45,126 bases of DNA from Bacillota bacterium. Lineage in GTDB: Bacteria; Bacillota; Clostridia; Clostridiales; Clostridiaceae. Shown here one piece after another: positions 17,506 through 26,322 of this stretch (positions are counted from its first letter, which is position 1; every line of letters begins with the position of its first letter). The position numbers and the translations under genes are program-made. Where the stretch lies: assembly GCA_023445445.1 (NCBI GenBank), contig JAEXLD010000054.1:1-45126 (forward strand), read 5' to 3'. The notes under the pieces are model-generated. The model saw nothing but the letters and a program-made list of their open reading frames with translations, searched no databases and had not been told where the DNA came from.

Positions 17506-17888
17506 TATATTTCCCCCCTTACATGCCTATACTCCTTGCTTAATAATGAAATCAAGTCCTTTTCTCCTAGACCTAAATAATTTGCTTCTAAAATAATTTT
17601 CTTAAAATCAGAAATGATATTATCTAACTTTCCCTTGGAAATACTTGCACTATAATCCCTAGCTATAAAAGTTCCTTTTCCTCTTATAACTTCAACTATA
17701 TTCTCTTTTTCAAGCTCAATATAAGCCTTACTAACAGTATTAGGATTTATAGTTAAAACTGTAGATAACTCTCTAACTGAAGGTAATTTATCTCCTGATT
17801 TAAAGACTCCTTTAAGTATAAGTTCCTTAATTCCCACTATAACTTGCTCATAAATTGGTGTACTAAGCCTTGCATCTATTTTTAACAT
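17505..17888 (-). CDS. GntR-family regulator, YtrA subfamily
   Basis: A 127-residue regulator: a winged helix-turn-helix (about 10-75; SVRELSTVLTINPNTVSKAY is the recognition region) followed by a short helical dimerisation tail. This is the size and form of the YtrA subgroup, which has no effector domain and usually represses its own ABC operon. The YtrA-type operator AGTGTA-13-TACACT is present upstream of the operon, immediately downstream of the -10, which supports autorepression. Confidence 0.85.
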   Translation of the reverse strand: MLKIDARLSTPIYEQVIVGIKELILKGVFKSGDKLPSVRELSTVLTINPNTVSKAYIELEKENIVEVIRGKGTFIARDYSASISKGKLDNIISDFKKIILEANYLGLGEKDLISLLSKEYRHVRGEI

Positions 17889-17908
17889 AACCTCACCTCA
17901 ACTTTAGG

Positions 17909-18490
17909 CTATTGATAAATTACTGAATAATAATCAACTACAAATCCTTCACCTTCATTTACAACTACTAAATATATACTTAATGGATCCCCTTCTACAC
18001 TATCTGTATTCTTAATAGTTCCATCTTCATTAATAAAACTTTTATCAATATGACTATCGTAGAAACCATAACCATCTAATCTATAAACCCTTGGATTATT
18101 ATCTCGTCTATAGTTTGATATCTGCTTAAAGGAATCTTCATAGCTTTCCTTTAAGTTTGTAAGTGAATTAAAATCAACTTCATTCATTTCATATCTATAT
18201 AGTACAGGTACTTGTCCTAAAGTATTTTTATATGACATAGAAGTTCCTGTATATAATCTATATCTCTTAGATACACTTTCTAAAAATTCTCTTGGTAGAA
18301 TTTCATAATAACCATTCTTTTCTTTTACCGTTTCATAACTATTTATATATCCTATAAAATTAACTATTGCCTCTTCAGGCTTTTTGAAGTTTTCTTTTTT
18401 TTCATATAATCCTTCTCTATTGCCAAATGCTGATACTATAAAAAAAGCTAAAATAACAGCAGCGATAGATAAAAATGTTGATTTCTTCAT
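17909..18490 (-). CDS. Membrane-anchored protein of the GntR-ABC operon, unknown
   Basis: A 193-residue protein with an N-terminal signal peptide or anchor (MKKSTFLSIAAVILAFFIVS) and then a soluble extracytoplasmic domain with no recognised motif; it is rich in Tyr, Asp and Asn (for example YRLDGYGFYDSHIDKSF). I chose the ATG at 18490 because GGAGGA lies just upstream; an in-frame upstream start at 18583 would read through the promoter and operator. It is the first gene of the operon, so it is probably a surface partner or sensor of the ABC system. Confidence 0.65.
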   Translation of the reverse strand: MKKSTFLSIAAVILAFFIVSAFGNREGLYEKKENFKKPEEAIVNFIGYINSYETVKEKNGYYEILPREFLESVSKRYRLYTGTSMSYKNTLGQVPVLYRYEMNEVDFNSLTNLKESYEDSFKQISNYRRDNNPRVYRLDGYGFYDSHIDKSFINEDGTIKNTDSVEGDPLSIYLVVVNEGEGFVVDYYSVIYQ

Positions 18491-18520
18491 ACTCATTCCT
18501 CCTGAAGAATAAAATAAAAA

Positions 18521-18583
18521 TACTAAGTGTACTAATATAAGTAGTACACTTAGTATTATATGGAATAAATTGCCTTCAAGCAA
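18521..18583 (-). promoter_or_regulatory. Promoter and YtrA-type operator of the GntR-ABC operon
   Basis: On the minus strand TTGCTT (18583-18578), a 17-bp spacer and TATAAT (18560-18555). The adjoining inverted repeat 18521-18534 with 18542-18555 (14 pairs, loop 7) contains AGTGTA, 13 bp, TACACT. This is the spacing I recall for YtrA operators. Binding there would block transcription initiation of the operon that encodes the regulator. Confidence 0.75.
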
Positions 18584-18641
18584 TTAATTTTTCCTTAATA
18601 AATATATTTATTCTTAATATTTTCTTAAAACTATATTTTAA

Positions 18642-20009
18642 TTACAATAATTCATCAAATAAAAGAGAAAGTTTTTTAGTTAAAATTCTTCTATCAAATT
18701 CATTGCAAATATTAATTGCTGATGTATTTAAATTTTCTCCATTTCTCCATGCTAAATAAGTTTTTTCAATAAAATCTCTTGTTCCATTTAAATCATTATT
18801 TTCAACTGCCACACCTATTTTTTTAGAATTAATTAAATCAGAAGCTACACCACCTAATGGCATTATTGCTAATATAGGCTTTTCACTTAATATATAATCA
18901 AATATTTTCCCAGTATAAATACCCTTACTTTCTTCAGTATTAGGTAATATAAGAAGATTTATTGAAGCTTTTTTCATTTCTTTAAGCACAGTATTATGCG
19001 GTTGATATGAATTAATCTTTACATTGTCCTTAATATTACTGTTATCAAATAAATACATATATTTATCAACTATAGTTCCTGTAAAATTAATTAATAGGTC
19101 ATTTTTAAAATTAGAATCTTTTAAAACAAGTTCTTCCACAGCTTTTAAGAATATTTCTGGACTCTGTCCATCAGTTACTATACCCGAATAATTAATTATA
19201 AATTTTTCACTTTCAATATTTTCTTCTACTTTATCTGAAATATCAAAGCCATTAGTTATTGTAATAAACTTATCCTTAAATTGCGGATATCTAGCTATAT
19301 AATCATTAGTAATATTTTCTGTTACATTAATAACCTTATCTGCATATTTTATAACTTCTTCCTCTAACTTTCTTTCTTTCTCTTTTCTTTTTTCATCATA
19401 TCTCTCATATATAAATTTATTACCTACCCAAGGATCTCTTAAATCTACAACCCATGGTTTATTGGTTTTCTTTTTTATTTCAAGAGCAATAAGATGGTCA
19501 GTATAAGGAGCTGATGTAGAAAAAATCAAATCTACTTCTTCTTCTTTTAAAACTCTTTCTAAAATATCCTTAACAGCATTTTTATACCATCTAATCTTAG
19601 TGTCTGGAATATAATAATTATACTCTAAATATTTGAAAATATTATCTTTTATTGTGATGTTATTTGTTGAGTTTCTATTATCTATATCAACACTTTGTTC
19701 TATTTTTTTTTGTTTTCTATCTCTTACAGTATATTTCTTTTTAATTGATACTAAAATCTTATTAAATCCTTCTATCTTCTTTCTTAACCAAAGAGTTTCT
19801 CCTGAATTAGATCTATATACTTTTACAGAATTAGGAACTTCTTTTATCATATTTTCATCATATGCAAAATTATGTCCTTCTTTAACTGTTACCACTATAG
19901 GTAATTTATCATACATAGGTAAATATTTAATAAATTTCAAGGTTCTTTGAACTCCACTACCAGCTAATGGTGGAAAATAATAAGCTATATATAATATCTT
20001 TTTATTCAT
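18642..20009 (-). CDS. GT-B glycosyltransferase (GT4-like)
   Basis: A 455-residue cytoplasmic transferase. The N-terminus ILYIAYYFPPLAGSGVQRTL is typical of GT4-like proteins, with a donor half containing SEKPILAIMPLGGVASDLI near the C-terminus. A charged insertion (about 85-125, rich in Lys and Asn) separates two strands of the acceptor domain. It is the last gene of the glycan locus, 175 bp after the WlbA-like gene, and probably adds one sugar to the lipid-linked unit. The gap 20010-20184 holds AT-rich sequence with no clear signal. Confidence 0.8.
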   Translation of the reverse strand: MNKKILYIAYYFPPLAGSGVQRTLKFIKYLPMYDKLPIVVTVKEGHNFAYDENMIKEVPNSVKVYRSNSGETLWLRKKIEGFNKILVSIKKKYTVRDRKQKKIEQSVDIDNRNSTNNITIKDNIFKYLEYNYYIPDTKIRWYKNAVKDILERVLKEEEVDLIFSTSAPYTDHLIALEIKKKTNKPWVVDLRDPWVGNKFIYERYDEKRKEKERKLEEEVIKYADKVINVTENITNDYIARYPQFKDKFITITNGFDISDKVEENIESEKFIINYSGIVTDGQSPEIFLKAVEELVLKDSNFKNDLLINFTGTIVDKYMYLFDNSNIKDNVKINSYQPHNTVLKEMKKASINLLILPNTEESKGIYTGKIFDYILSEKPILAIMPLGGVASDLINSKKIGVAVENNDLNGTRDFIEKTYLAWRNGENLNTSAINICNEFDRRILTKKLSLLFDELL

Positions 20010-20184
20010 ATTTAATCTTTCTCCCTAAATTAAAGTATTATTAATAATTTTTTCTAAATTTAATAAGCATTTTCCACTTATATAATATATATTTCTTTAA
20101 AATATATATTCCACATATCAAATATAAAATTAGGGAAGTTTTAAAAGCATAGTAACCTTCAATCCTTCCCATCCAAATATTATA

Positions 20185-21273
20185 CTATTTATTTATCATA
20201 TCTAATGTTGAAAATCCTTCAAGTGGAAATTGAACTGGTAAACCTGTTTTTTTAGATTTATACGCAGCTAATATAATTGATAAAGGTACAATTGCATCCT
20301 CACCACTTACATAAGGCTTTCTGTTTTCGTTTATAGCCTCTATCACATCTTTAAATAAAGGTGTATGACCCTTACCATAAACACTGTCTATTTCAACTTG
20401 AAGACCTTTTTTAATAGCCTCTTCATCTTCGCCTTCAAATCTCCATGTTTTAAGCTCATTAACGGCAAGACCACCAATTACAACAGTTCCCTCTGTACCA
20501 AAGATACTTAAAGTTTCTTCTAAGTTCTTAGGATATACTACTGCACTTCCTTCAATTATACCAATAGCTCCATTTTTAAATCTTACTACTATTGCTCCAA
20601 AATCTTCTGCTTCTATTGGATTCCTATAAGTTTCTGTTTCAGCATAAACTCTTTCTACCTCTGATCCAATCATCCATTGAAGTAAGTCTATATTATGAAT
20701 ACATTGGTTCATTAAAGTACCACCATCTAATTCATAAGTACCTCTCCAAGGTGCTTGTTTATAGTAGTTATCGTCTCTTCTCCAAAGAATTCTTGCTGTC
20801 CCACTCATTATTCTTCCAAGTTTATTTTCTTCAACAGCTTCTCTTAGCTTTTGAATAGGTTTATTAAATCTATTTTGATGTGCTACAGATAATTTTACAT
20901 TGTTTTTCTTTGCAACTTCAATCATTTCATTTGCATCATCTATTGACATAGCCATTGGCTTTTCAACTATTACATGCTTACCTTTATTCATACAATAAAT
21001 TGCAATTTCAGCATGATATCCACTTTCAGTGGCAATTGTAACTACATCAATATTTTCTTTTTCAAGCATTTCTTTATAATCTGTATATACTCCAACCTTC
21101 AATGAATTATCATTCATTTTTTCAATATATTCTTTTGCTTTAGCTTCAGCAAGTTCTTCTTTAACATCACATGTTGCAACTAAGTTAGCTAATTCCTTAT
21201 TTTCACATAATCCTTCAACATGCTTATAGGAAATTCTTCCACATCCAATAATAGCAAAATTAAGTTTCTTCAT
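20185..21273 (-). CDS. Gfo/Idh/MocA oxidoreductase, WlbA/WbpB-like
   Basis: A 362-residue NAD(P)-dependent sugar oxidoreductase with a Rossmann GCGRISYKH motif, EKP near residue 100 and the WlbA-like block APWRGTYELDGGTLMNQCIH. Known relatives oxidise C3 of UDP-N-acetylglucosaminuronate, a step to di-amino uronic acids. Its natural supplier would be the nucleotide-sugar 6-dehydrogenase at the right edge of the window. The start at 21273 is chosen because AAGGTGAT lies just upstream; a TTG at 21288 in frame overlaps that ribosome site. The WbpE aminotransferase and WbpD acetyltransferase of that route are not evident here. Confidence 0.8.
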   Translation of the reverse strand: MKKLNFAIIGCGRISYKHVEGLCENKELANLVATCDVKEELAEAKAKEYIEKMNDNSLKVGVYTDYKEMLEKENIDVVTIATESGYHAEIAIYCMNKGKHVIVEKPMAMSIDDANEMIEVAKKNNVKLSVAHQNRFNKPIQKLREAVEENKLGRIMSGTARILWRRDDNYYKQAPWRGTYELDGGTLMNQCIHNIDLLQWMIGSEVERVYAETETYRNPIEAEDFGAIVVRFKNGAIGIIEGSAVVYPKNLEETLSIFGTEGTVVIGGLAVNELKTWRFEGEDEEAIKKGLQVEIDSVYGKGHTPLFKDVIEAINENRKPYVSGEDAIVPLSIILAAYKSKKTGLPVQFPLEGFSTLDMINK

Positions 21274-21292
21274 ATTCATCACCTTCAATAAA

Positions 21293-21895
21293 TTATTTTA
21301 AACATTTTAATAAGGTTTTAAGTATAATTTTTATATCTAAAAATATATTATTTGTATATATATACTTCAAATTTAATTGAAGTTTATGTTTCATAATTAC
21401 ATTAATGTAGTATTCCTCTGGATTTTCTACTGTACCTAATATTTCATTTTCATCTCTATACTCTATTGAAGCAAAATCAGTTATTCCTGGTTTAACCTTC
21501 AATACTTCTCTTTCTTCTTCATTATAAAGATTAACATACTTAGGAACTTCTGGTCTAGGGCCAACTAAACTCATATCTCCTTTTAATACATTAAATAACT
21601 GTGGTAATTCATCTAATTTAGATTTTCTTAAAAATTTACCAATACGTGTTATCCTGCAATCATTCCCAACAGTAATTTGCTTTCCTAATTTTTCTGCATC
21701 TACTACCATTGTTCTATACTTTAATATTTCAAACTCTTTTCCATCTTTGCCCACTCTTTTTTGTTTAAATAGTATAGGTCCATTTGAATCCAATTTAATT
21801 AATATAGCTATAGCACTAAAAATTGGAATTAATAATATACATCCTATAAGAGATGCTATAAAATCAAATCCCCTTTTGACAAATTTATTAAACAT
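21293..21895 (-). CDS. Initiating phosphoglycosyl transferase, PglC/WcaJ family
   Basis: A 200-residue monotopic phosphoglycosyl transferase. It has one N-terminal re-entrant helix (about 12-34) followed by the catalytic core with FKQKRVGKDGKEF, KYRTM, the KLDELPQLFNVLKGDMS block (Asp-Glu pair) and LVGPRPE. It transfers a sugar-1-phosphate from a UDP-sugar to undecaprenyl phosphate, starting the repeat unit. The small size is that of PglC-like enzymes, which often use UDP-diNAc-bacillosamine or related 6-deoxy amino sugars. That fits the 4,6-dehydratase in the same locus. Confidence 0.92.
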   Translation of the reverse strand: MFNKFVKRGFDFIASLIGCILLIPIFSAIAILIKLDSNGPILFKQKRVGKDGKEFEILKYRTMVVDAEKLGKQITVGNDCRITRIGKFLRKSKLDELPQLFNVLKGDMSLVGPRPEVPKYVNLYNEEEREVLKVKPGITDFASIEYRDENEILGTVENPEEYYINVIMKHKLQLNLKYIYTNNIFLDIKIILKTLLKCLK

Positions 21896-22002
21896 ATTAA
21901 TCTTCCTCTAATATTATTTATCTAATTAAAACTAAATTAAATTATACTATAAATAAATACTAATTGTCTATACAACATATCTTAAATTTATTCAAATATA
22001 GT

Positions 22003-23073
22003 TTACTTTAAGATATCTTCATATTCTTTCAATGCAGTATTCATATTATCTTCCCATATTGCTCTATCTTCAATAATCTTCCTATTAATTTTTCTTGAAG
22101 ATTTAATAAGTTCTTTATCTTCAATTGTTCTAATCATTAATTTACTTAATTCATCTGAATCAAACTTATTCAAAATCAAACCATTAACTTCGTTGGTTAT
22201 CCATTCCTTATTAGCTGGTAAATCTGAAACTATTGGAAAACTTCCACTTATCATACTTTCTAAGAGAGTTACAGATGTTGAATCTGATTTGGGTATTGAA
22301 ATAAAAGATAACCCTTCATTCAACAACTCAAACATTTTTTTTCTATTAATGAATCCCATAAAATCAACTTTTTCTTCTATTCCTAATTCTTTAATATGCT
22401 TTAAAACTTCTTTCTCAGAATTTCCTGAATTAGTAATTATAAGCCTTGAATCAGTATATATTTCTGATACTATTTTAAAGGAATCTAAAATACATTCTAT
22501 ATTAGAATTATCACATAATGTTCTCATACTTAAAAATATTTTAGATCTATCTTCTTTTATGTGATTTAGATCAATATCAGATAAACTAACTCCCATAGGA
22601 ATTGTAAGAACTTTATACTTATCAGCTTTTAAATTTATTATCTCTTTACTCATATAATTTGAATCAGAAGTAACTAAATCGCATTTTTTTAATACAAACT
22701 CTGTTAATAATTTATAAATTTTATTTTGCTTTGGTGTAACTAAAATGTCACTTCCCCAGGTTGACACCACAAAAGGAATCTTACCTTTAACTAAACTTCC
22801 AATAAACCCATAGCTAGTTAAATAATGTGCATTAATTAAATCAGGTTTTATTTTTTTTATTAACCTTCTTATAGTAAATACCTTTTTTAAATAAGCTGTA
22901 TTTCCACCATCACTATTTATATTTAATGAATCACCTATATAATAAAGTTTAACCCCATCTATATTAGCCTTTCTAAAAGATATTATATAAACTTCATTTC
23001 CTGTATCTCTAAAAAATTCTATCCATCTTCTTACATGGATACTACCAGCATCGCCTAGAAAACATATTTTCAT
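22003..23073 (-). CDS. Family 4 glycosyltransferase
   Basis: A 356-residue GT-B enzyme with an N-terminal KICFLGDAGSIHVRRW acceptor domain and the GT4 C-terminal donor pattern (LLESMISGSFPIVSDLPANKEW, with the E of EX7E-type motifs). Start ATG at 23073 is 11 bp after the polymerase gene. It presumably extends the undecaprenyl-linked repeat unit on the cytoplasmic face. Confidence 0.85.
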   Translation of the reverse strand: MKICFLGDAGSIHVRRWIEFFRDTGNEVYIISFRKANIDGVKLYYIGDSLNINSDGGNTAYLKKVFTIRRLIKKIKPDLINAHYLTSYGFIGSLVKGKIPFVVSTWGSDILVTPKQNKIYKLLTEFVLKKCDLVTSDSNYMSKEIINLKADKYKVLTIPMGVSLSDIDLNHIKEDRSKIFLSMRTLCDNSNIECILDSFKIVSEIYTDSRLIITNSGNSEKEVLKHIKELGIEEKVDFMGFINRKKMFELLNEGLSFISIPKSDSTSVTLLESMISGSFPIVSDLPANKEWITNEVNGLILNKFDSDELSKLMIRTIEDKELIKSSRKINRKIIEDRAIWEDNMNTALKEYEDILK

Positions 23074-23084
23074 AACTTACACCT

Positions 23085-24518
23085 CTAACTAAATTCACTT
23101 ATACTGTCACTATAGAATAGCATAAATAGAATTATAAAAGTACTTGTAAAACTATACACTTCAACTGAGAAATTTAATGCTATACCAGTTAAATTACCAT
23201 ATAAGAAAAATGCTACTAAACATATTCCTCCTGCTAGGTAAGTTAGCTTAGTATTACCCTTGTTTTTAAAATATCCTACTAACATATCTATTCCAAACTT
23301 TATCATTAAAATTAATGATACAATCATAAAAGGAAGCCCTAATTCTGAAGATAAATTCAACAGAATATTATGTGCATCACTATAAGGTCTATCACTTCCT
23401 GAGTATTCATTATAAAACAGTTTAAAGTTTCCAATACCAACACCTGTTAGCTTATAATCTTCTGTAATTTCTATACCAGCCTTCCATAAAATTTGTCTAT
23501 TTTTACTTTGACTATCAATTACCTTAAATAGTATTTCTTTGAAGCCACTTTTATCCTCTTCTTTTATAGACTCATTTTGAGTTTCTTCAATGACATCATT
23601 AATATCATGAGTGACATCTGGCCTAGAAGTTACATTAGAGAACATCATTATCCCTACTAGAAAGAAAACAGAAATATATTTTTTCCAATTCTTTATATCG
23701 AATATTAAATAAAGAATGAAGGTAGAAAAAATAGCTATTAAAGCCCCCCTGGATTCTTGAATTCCAAGCACTAATATATATCCAATAATATATAAAGTCC
23801 AGATATTCTTTATCCCCTTCACTTTTGACCATTTGCTTAAAATAATAATAAACATAAGTAACATATAGACAATTATTGAATTTGCTCCTAAAGGACCAAA
23901 CAATCTAATAGCATTACCTCTAGATAAACCAATTATGTAATATAATAAATCAGGAAAACCTGATAATAATGCTCCTAAGGCAGCTGCATTTAGTATCTTG
24001 TTATAAAACTTTTTTCTATCATCAAAATATGATGATTGTATTATATAAAATAAAGTAATAAAAGGCAAAAATGATAATGTTACTAACATAAATGATAATT
24101 GTTTATTATAAGCAAAAATTACATTTATAATTAACAATACTATTAATGCTATTCTTATATATTTGTTTTTAAATAAAACTTTTTCTTTATTTATTCTATT
24201 AAACAATCCATTTTTTATAAGAAGTAATAAAACTAAACCATAAAAAAGTGTATAAAATATCCATTGTTTGTCCAATAATCCTAATCTAAGGAATATATAT
24301 CCACCTAATGGTAATAAAAAAATGCTAAAAATACATGAAACTAAAGTGTTTTCATATGATTTAGACATATACCAAATAACTATCAATCCTATAGGAATAC
24401 CAATAATAGCAATTATTAATGTTAATTTTGCTTCAGAGTTTCCCAAAAATAAAAAAGCTATTATTTCCATAAGCAATCCAATTATAATAAAACCATAATT
24501 TTTTTTCAAAGTATTCAT
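23085..24518 (-). CDS. Wzy-type polymerase / O-antigen ligase family protein
   Basis: A 477-residue protein with about twelve membrane helices and a large extracytoplasmic loop (about 290-385) carrying the Wzy_C/ligase signature TGVGIGNFKLFYNE and then SDAHNILLNLSSELG. Lying between glycosyltransferase genes and with a Wzx flippase in the same run, it is the best candidate for the polymerase of the repeat unit. A ligase role, placing the glycan on protein or wall, cannot be ruled out from sequence alone. Confidence 0.75.
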   Translation of the reverse strand: MNTLKKNYGFIIIGLLMEIIAFLFLGNSEAKLTLIIAIIGIPIGLIVIWYMSKSYENTLVSCIFSIFLLPLGGYIFLRLGLLDKQWIFYTLFYGLVLLLLIKNGLFNRINKEKVLFKNKYIRIALIVLLIINVIFAYNKQLSFMLVTLSFLPFITLFYIIQSSYFDDRKKFYNKILNAAALGALLSGFPDLLYYIIGLSRGNAIRLFGPLGANSIIVYMLLMFIIILSKWSKVKGIKNIWTLYIIGYILVLGIQESRGALIAIFSTFILYLIFDIKNWKKYISVFFLVGIMMFSNVTSRPDVTHDINDVIEETQNESIKEEDKSGFKEILFKVIDSQSKNRQILWKAGIEITEDYKLTGVGIGNFKLFYNEYSGSDRPYSDAHNILLNLSSELGLPFMIVSLILMIKFGIDMLVGYFKNKGNTKLTYLAGGICLVAFFLYGNLTGIALNFSVEVYSFTSTFIILFMLFYSDSISEFS

Positions 24519-24550
24519 AAAAGTAATTCCAACTCCTCTAATCTTAAAGT

Positions 24551-26248
24551 TTAATTTAAATCATTAATACTATTAATAATTCTATTTGAAACTAATCCAT
24601 CTATTTTATAGAAATAACTATTTATAATCATTTCATTATCTAATTTATAAGTATCTAAATTTCCCAAGAATTTTGTAAGTTCCTCTTTATTCTTTGCTCC
24701 TAATGATATATTTTCTTTTACAAAGTCTCCTTCATCCCAATATTTATTTAGTAATATACATATTGAAGGTTTATTTAAGATTGAAGCTTCTAAATTTACT
24801 GTTGAATGAACACTAATAACAACATCTGACCAAATTATGGCATCATATATATCTATGCTTCTAGTTATTTCAACATTTTCAATATTATATTTATTTATCA
24901 AATCTTTATAAATATCTTCATAATTATCATTTGGATGCAGTTTTATTACTAATGAATATTTGCTTTTTAACTCTTTTAAACTTTCAAAAAGAATCTCTGT
25001 TGCTTCATATGTAAGGTCCTTTATTGATTGAGTAGCATATAGGATCTTTATTTCATCAGACTTATATATTTCATTATTATATTTTAATTTATTGAATAAA
25101 TAATCTGTCCTTATTTGACCAACTACTTCTATATTTTTATTATTATATATTCTTGTATTATCTATAAGTGTTTTTTTAAATTTTTCTCCCCAAAGGAAAG
25201 TTTTTTTAGGAATATATGCACAATCTTCAGTAGGAATAAAATATGCACTAGATCCAAGGGTTATTATACCATGTTGAATTGCGAAGGTAGGTATACTATT
25301 TCTATTTGCTGCATAGATAAAACATCTAATTCTATCTGCCTCATCTATAGCTACTACTTTATTAATATTCATAAACTTAATAAGTTTTTCTGCAGCATAT
25401 ATTTCATGAAGATAGCTATTCATAATATGTTCTAAATCCTTTAATAAAAACTCATTTATAAATTCATATAAATTCTTATTATGAAAATAGAAATTAATAT
25501 CTTGTAAATACATTAATCTATTATTAATTTTGCTACTTTTCATATTTAACTTATAAATAAATTTTTTCATAAGAATAAAATTTTCGAAAGGCAAGAAATC
25601 ATTACCTAGGTTTAGTGACTTATCTAATAAAGAGTCGTTATTTAAATACTGTATTACAAATGACTTTTTATCTTTTCTAAATTTTTCTAAAACTCCACCA
25701 AACTGTGAATCGTAGCTTATCATATCTTTATTTATTGATATTGAATTAATACTATTTGCTTGTGTTAAGAACAAAGTCTTTTCTTTGTTTTTTAATTTAA
25801 TTTTTAATATATATTTAAATCCTCTTATTATTCTAGAAATATTTTTAAATTTAAAATTAATTGATTTTTGAGAATTAGATTTACTACATTCAAAATTGCA
25901 TTTAATCAAAAACACCTTTTCTGCTAGATATTTATAAACTAAGTCATCAGTATTTATTTCTATTTCTTCATCAAAATAATCTAGTAAACTTTCAATTAAA
26001 ATGTATTTATTAAGCAATTCCTTTAATTTATCATATATACTTCCTCTACAAAAATTATATAACTCTATATTATCATAAAGATACATTTCATTTATTTTAA
26101 TTCCTAAAACTATTTGATTTTCTATCTTCAATAAAAAGTCTCTTATTTCAGTTTCAATATCATTTTTATAAATTTTAGAAGGTAACTCTAACTTTATTCC
26201 ATTTTTATTTATATAAAATTCTTTTTCATATATAAATACTTCTAACAT
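24551..26248 (-). CDS. Large GT-B-like transferase, candidate nonulosonate transferase
   Basis: A 565-residue cytoplasmic protein. The first 250 residues are a poorly conserved, Lys/Asn/Ile-rich region. The C-terminal half has the GT-B pattern of capsule and CDP-glycerol-type transferases: TFAIQHGIITLGS, then FLWGEKFK, LVIKLHPND and SVHSTVNLEASILNKPS. This HP..S/T arrangement is shared by polysialyltransferase-like and glycerophosphotransferase-like enzymes. Because CMP-legionaminate is made in the locus and no standard sialyltransferase is visible, this is my leading candidate for the transferase that uses it. Alternatively it moves another phospho-sugar. Good GGAGG site before its ATG. Confidence 0.55.
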   Translation of the reverse strand: MLEVFIYEKEFYINKNGIKLELPSKIYKNDIETEIRDFLLKIENQIVLGIKINEMYLYDNIELYNFCRGSIYDKLKELLNKYILIESLLDYFDEEIEINTDDLVYKYLAEKVFLIKCNFECSKSNSQKSINFKFKNISRIIRGFKYILKIKLKNKEKTLFLTQANSINSISINKDMISYDSQFGGVLEKFRKDKKSFVIQYLNNDSLLDKSLNLGNDFLPFENFILMKKFIYKLNMKSSKINNRLMYLQDINFYFHNKNLYEFINEFLLKDLEHIMNSYLHEIYAAEKLIKFMNINKVVAIDEADRIRCFIYAANRNSIPTFAIQHGIITLGSSAYFIPTEDCAYIPKKTFLWGEKFKKTLIDNTRIYNNKNIEVVGQIRTDYLFNKLKYNNEIYKSDEIKILYATQSIKDLTYEATEILFESLKELKSKYSLVIKLHPNDNYEDIYKDLINKYNIENVEITRSIDIYDAIIWSDVVISVHSTVNLEASILNKPSICILLNKYWDEGDFVKENISLGAKNKEELTKFLGNLDTYKLDNEMIINSYFYKIDGLVSNRIINSINDLN

Positions 26249-26265
26249 TTTTCCTCCAAAACTAA

Positions 26266-26310
26266 TTTAATTATTCTATAAGTAAGATTATTACTTATAG
26301 AATAATTAAA
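26266..26310 (-). other. Perfect 20-bp intercistronic hairpin
   Basis: TTTAATTATTCTATAAGTAA pairs perfectly with 26291-26310 around a 5-nt loop, between the dehydratase stop and the ribosome site of the next gene. There is no U-run directly after it, so it looks more like an attenuator, processing or stability element than a full terminator. Confidence 0.6.
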
Positions 26311-26322
26311 CTTCATTTTTTA

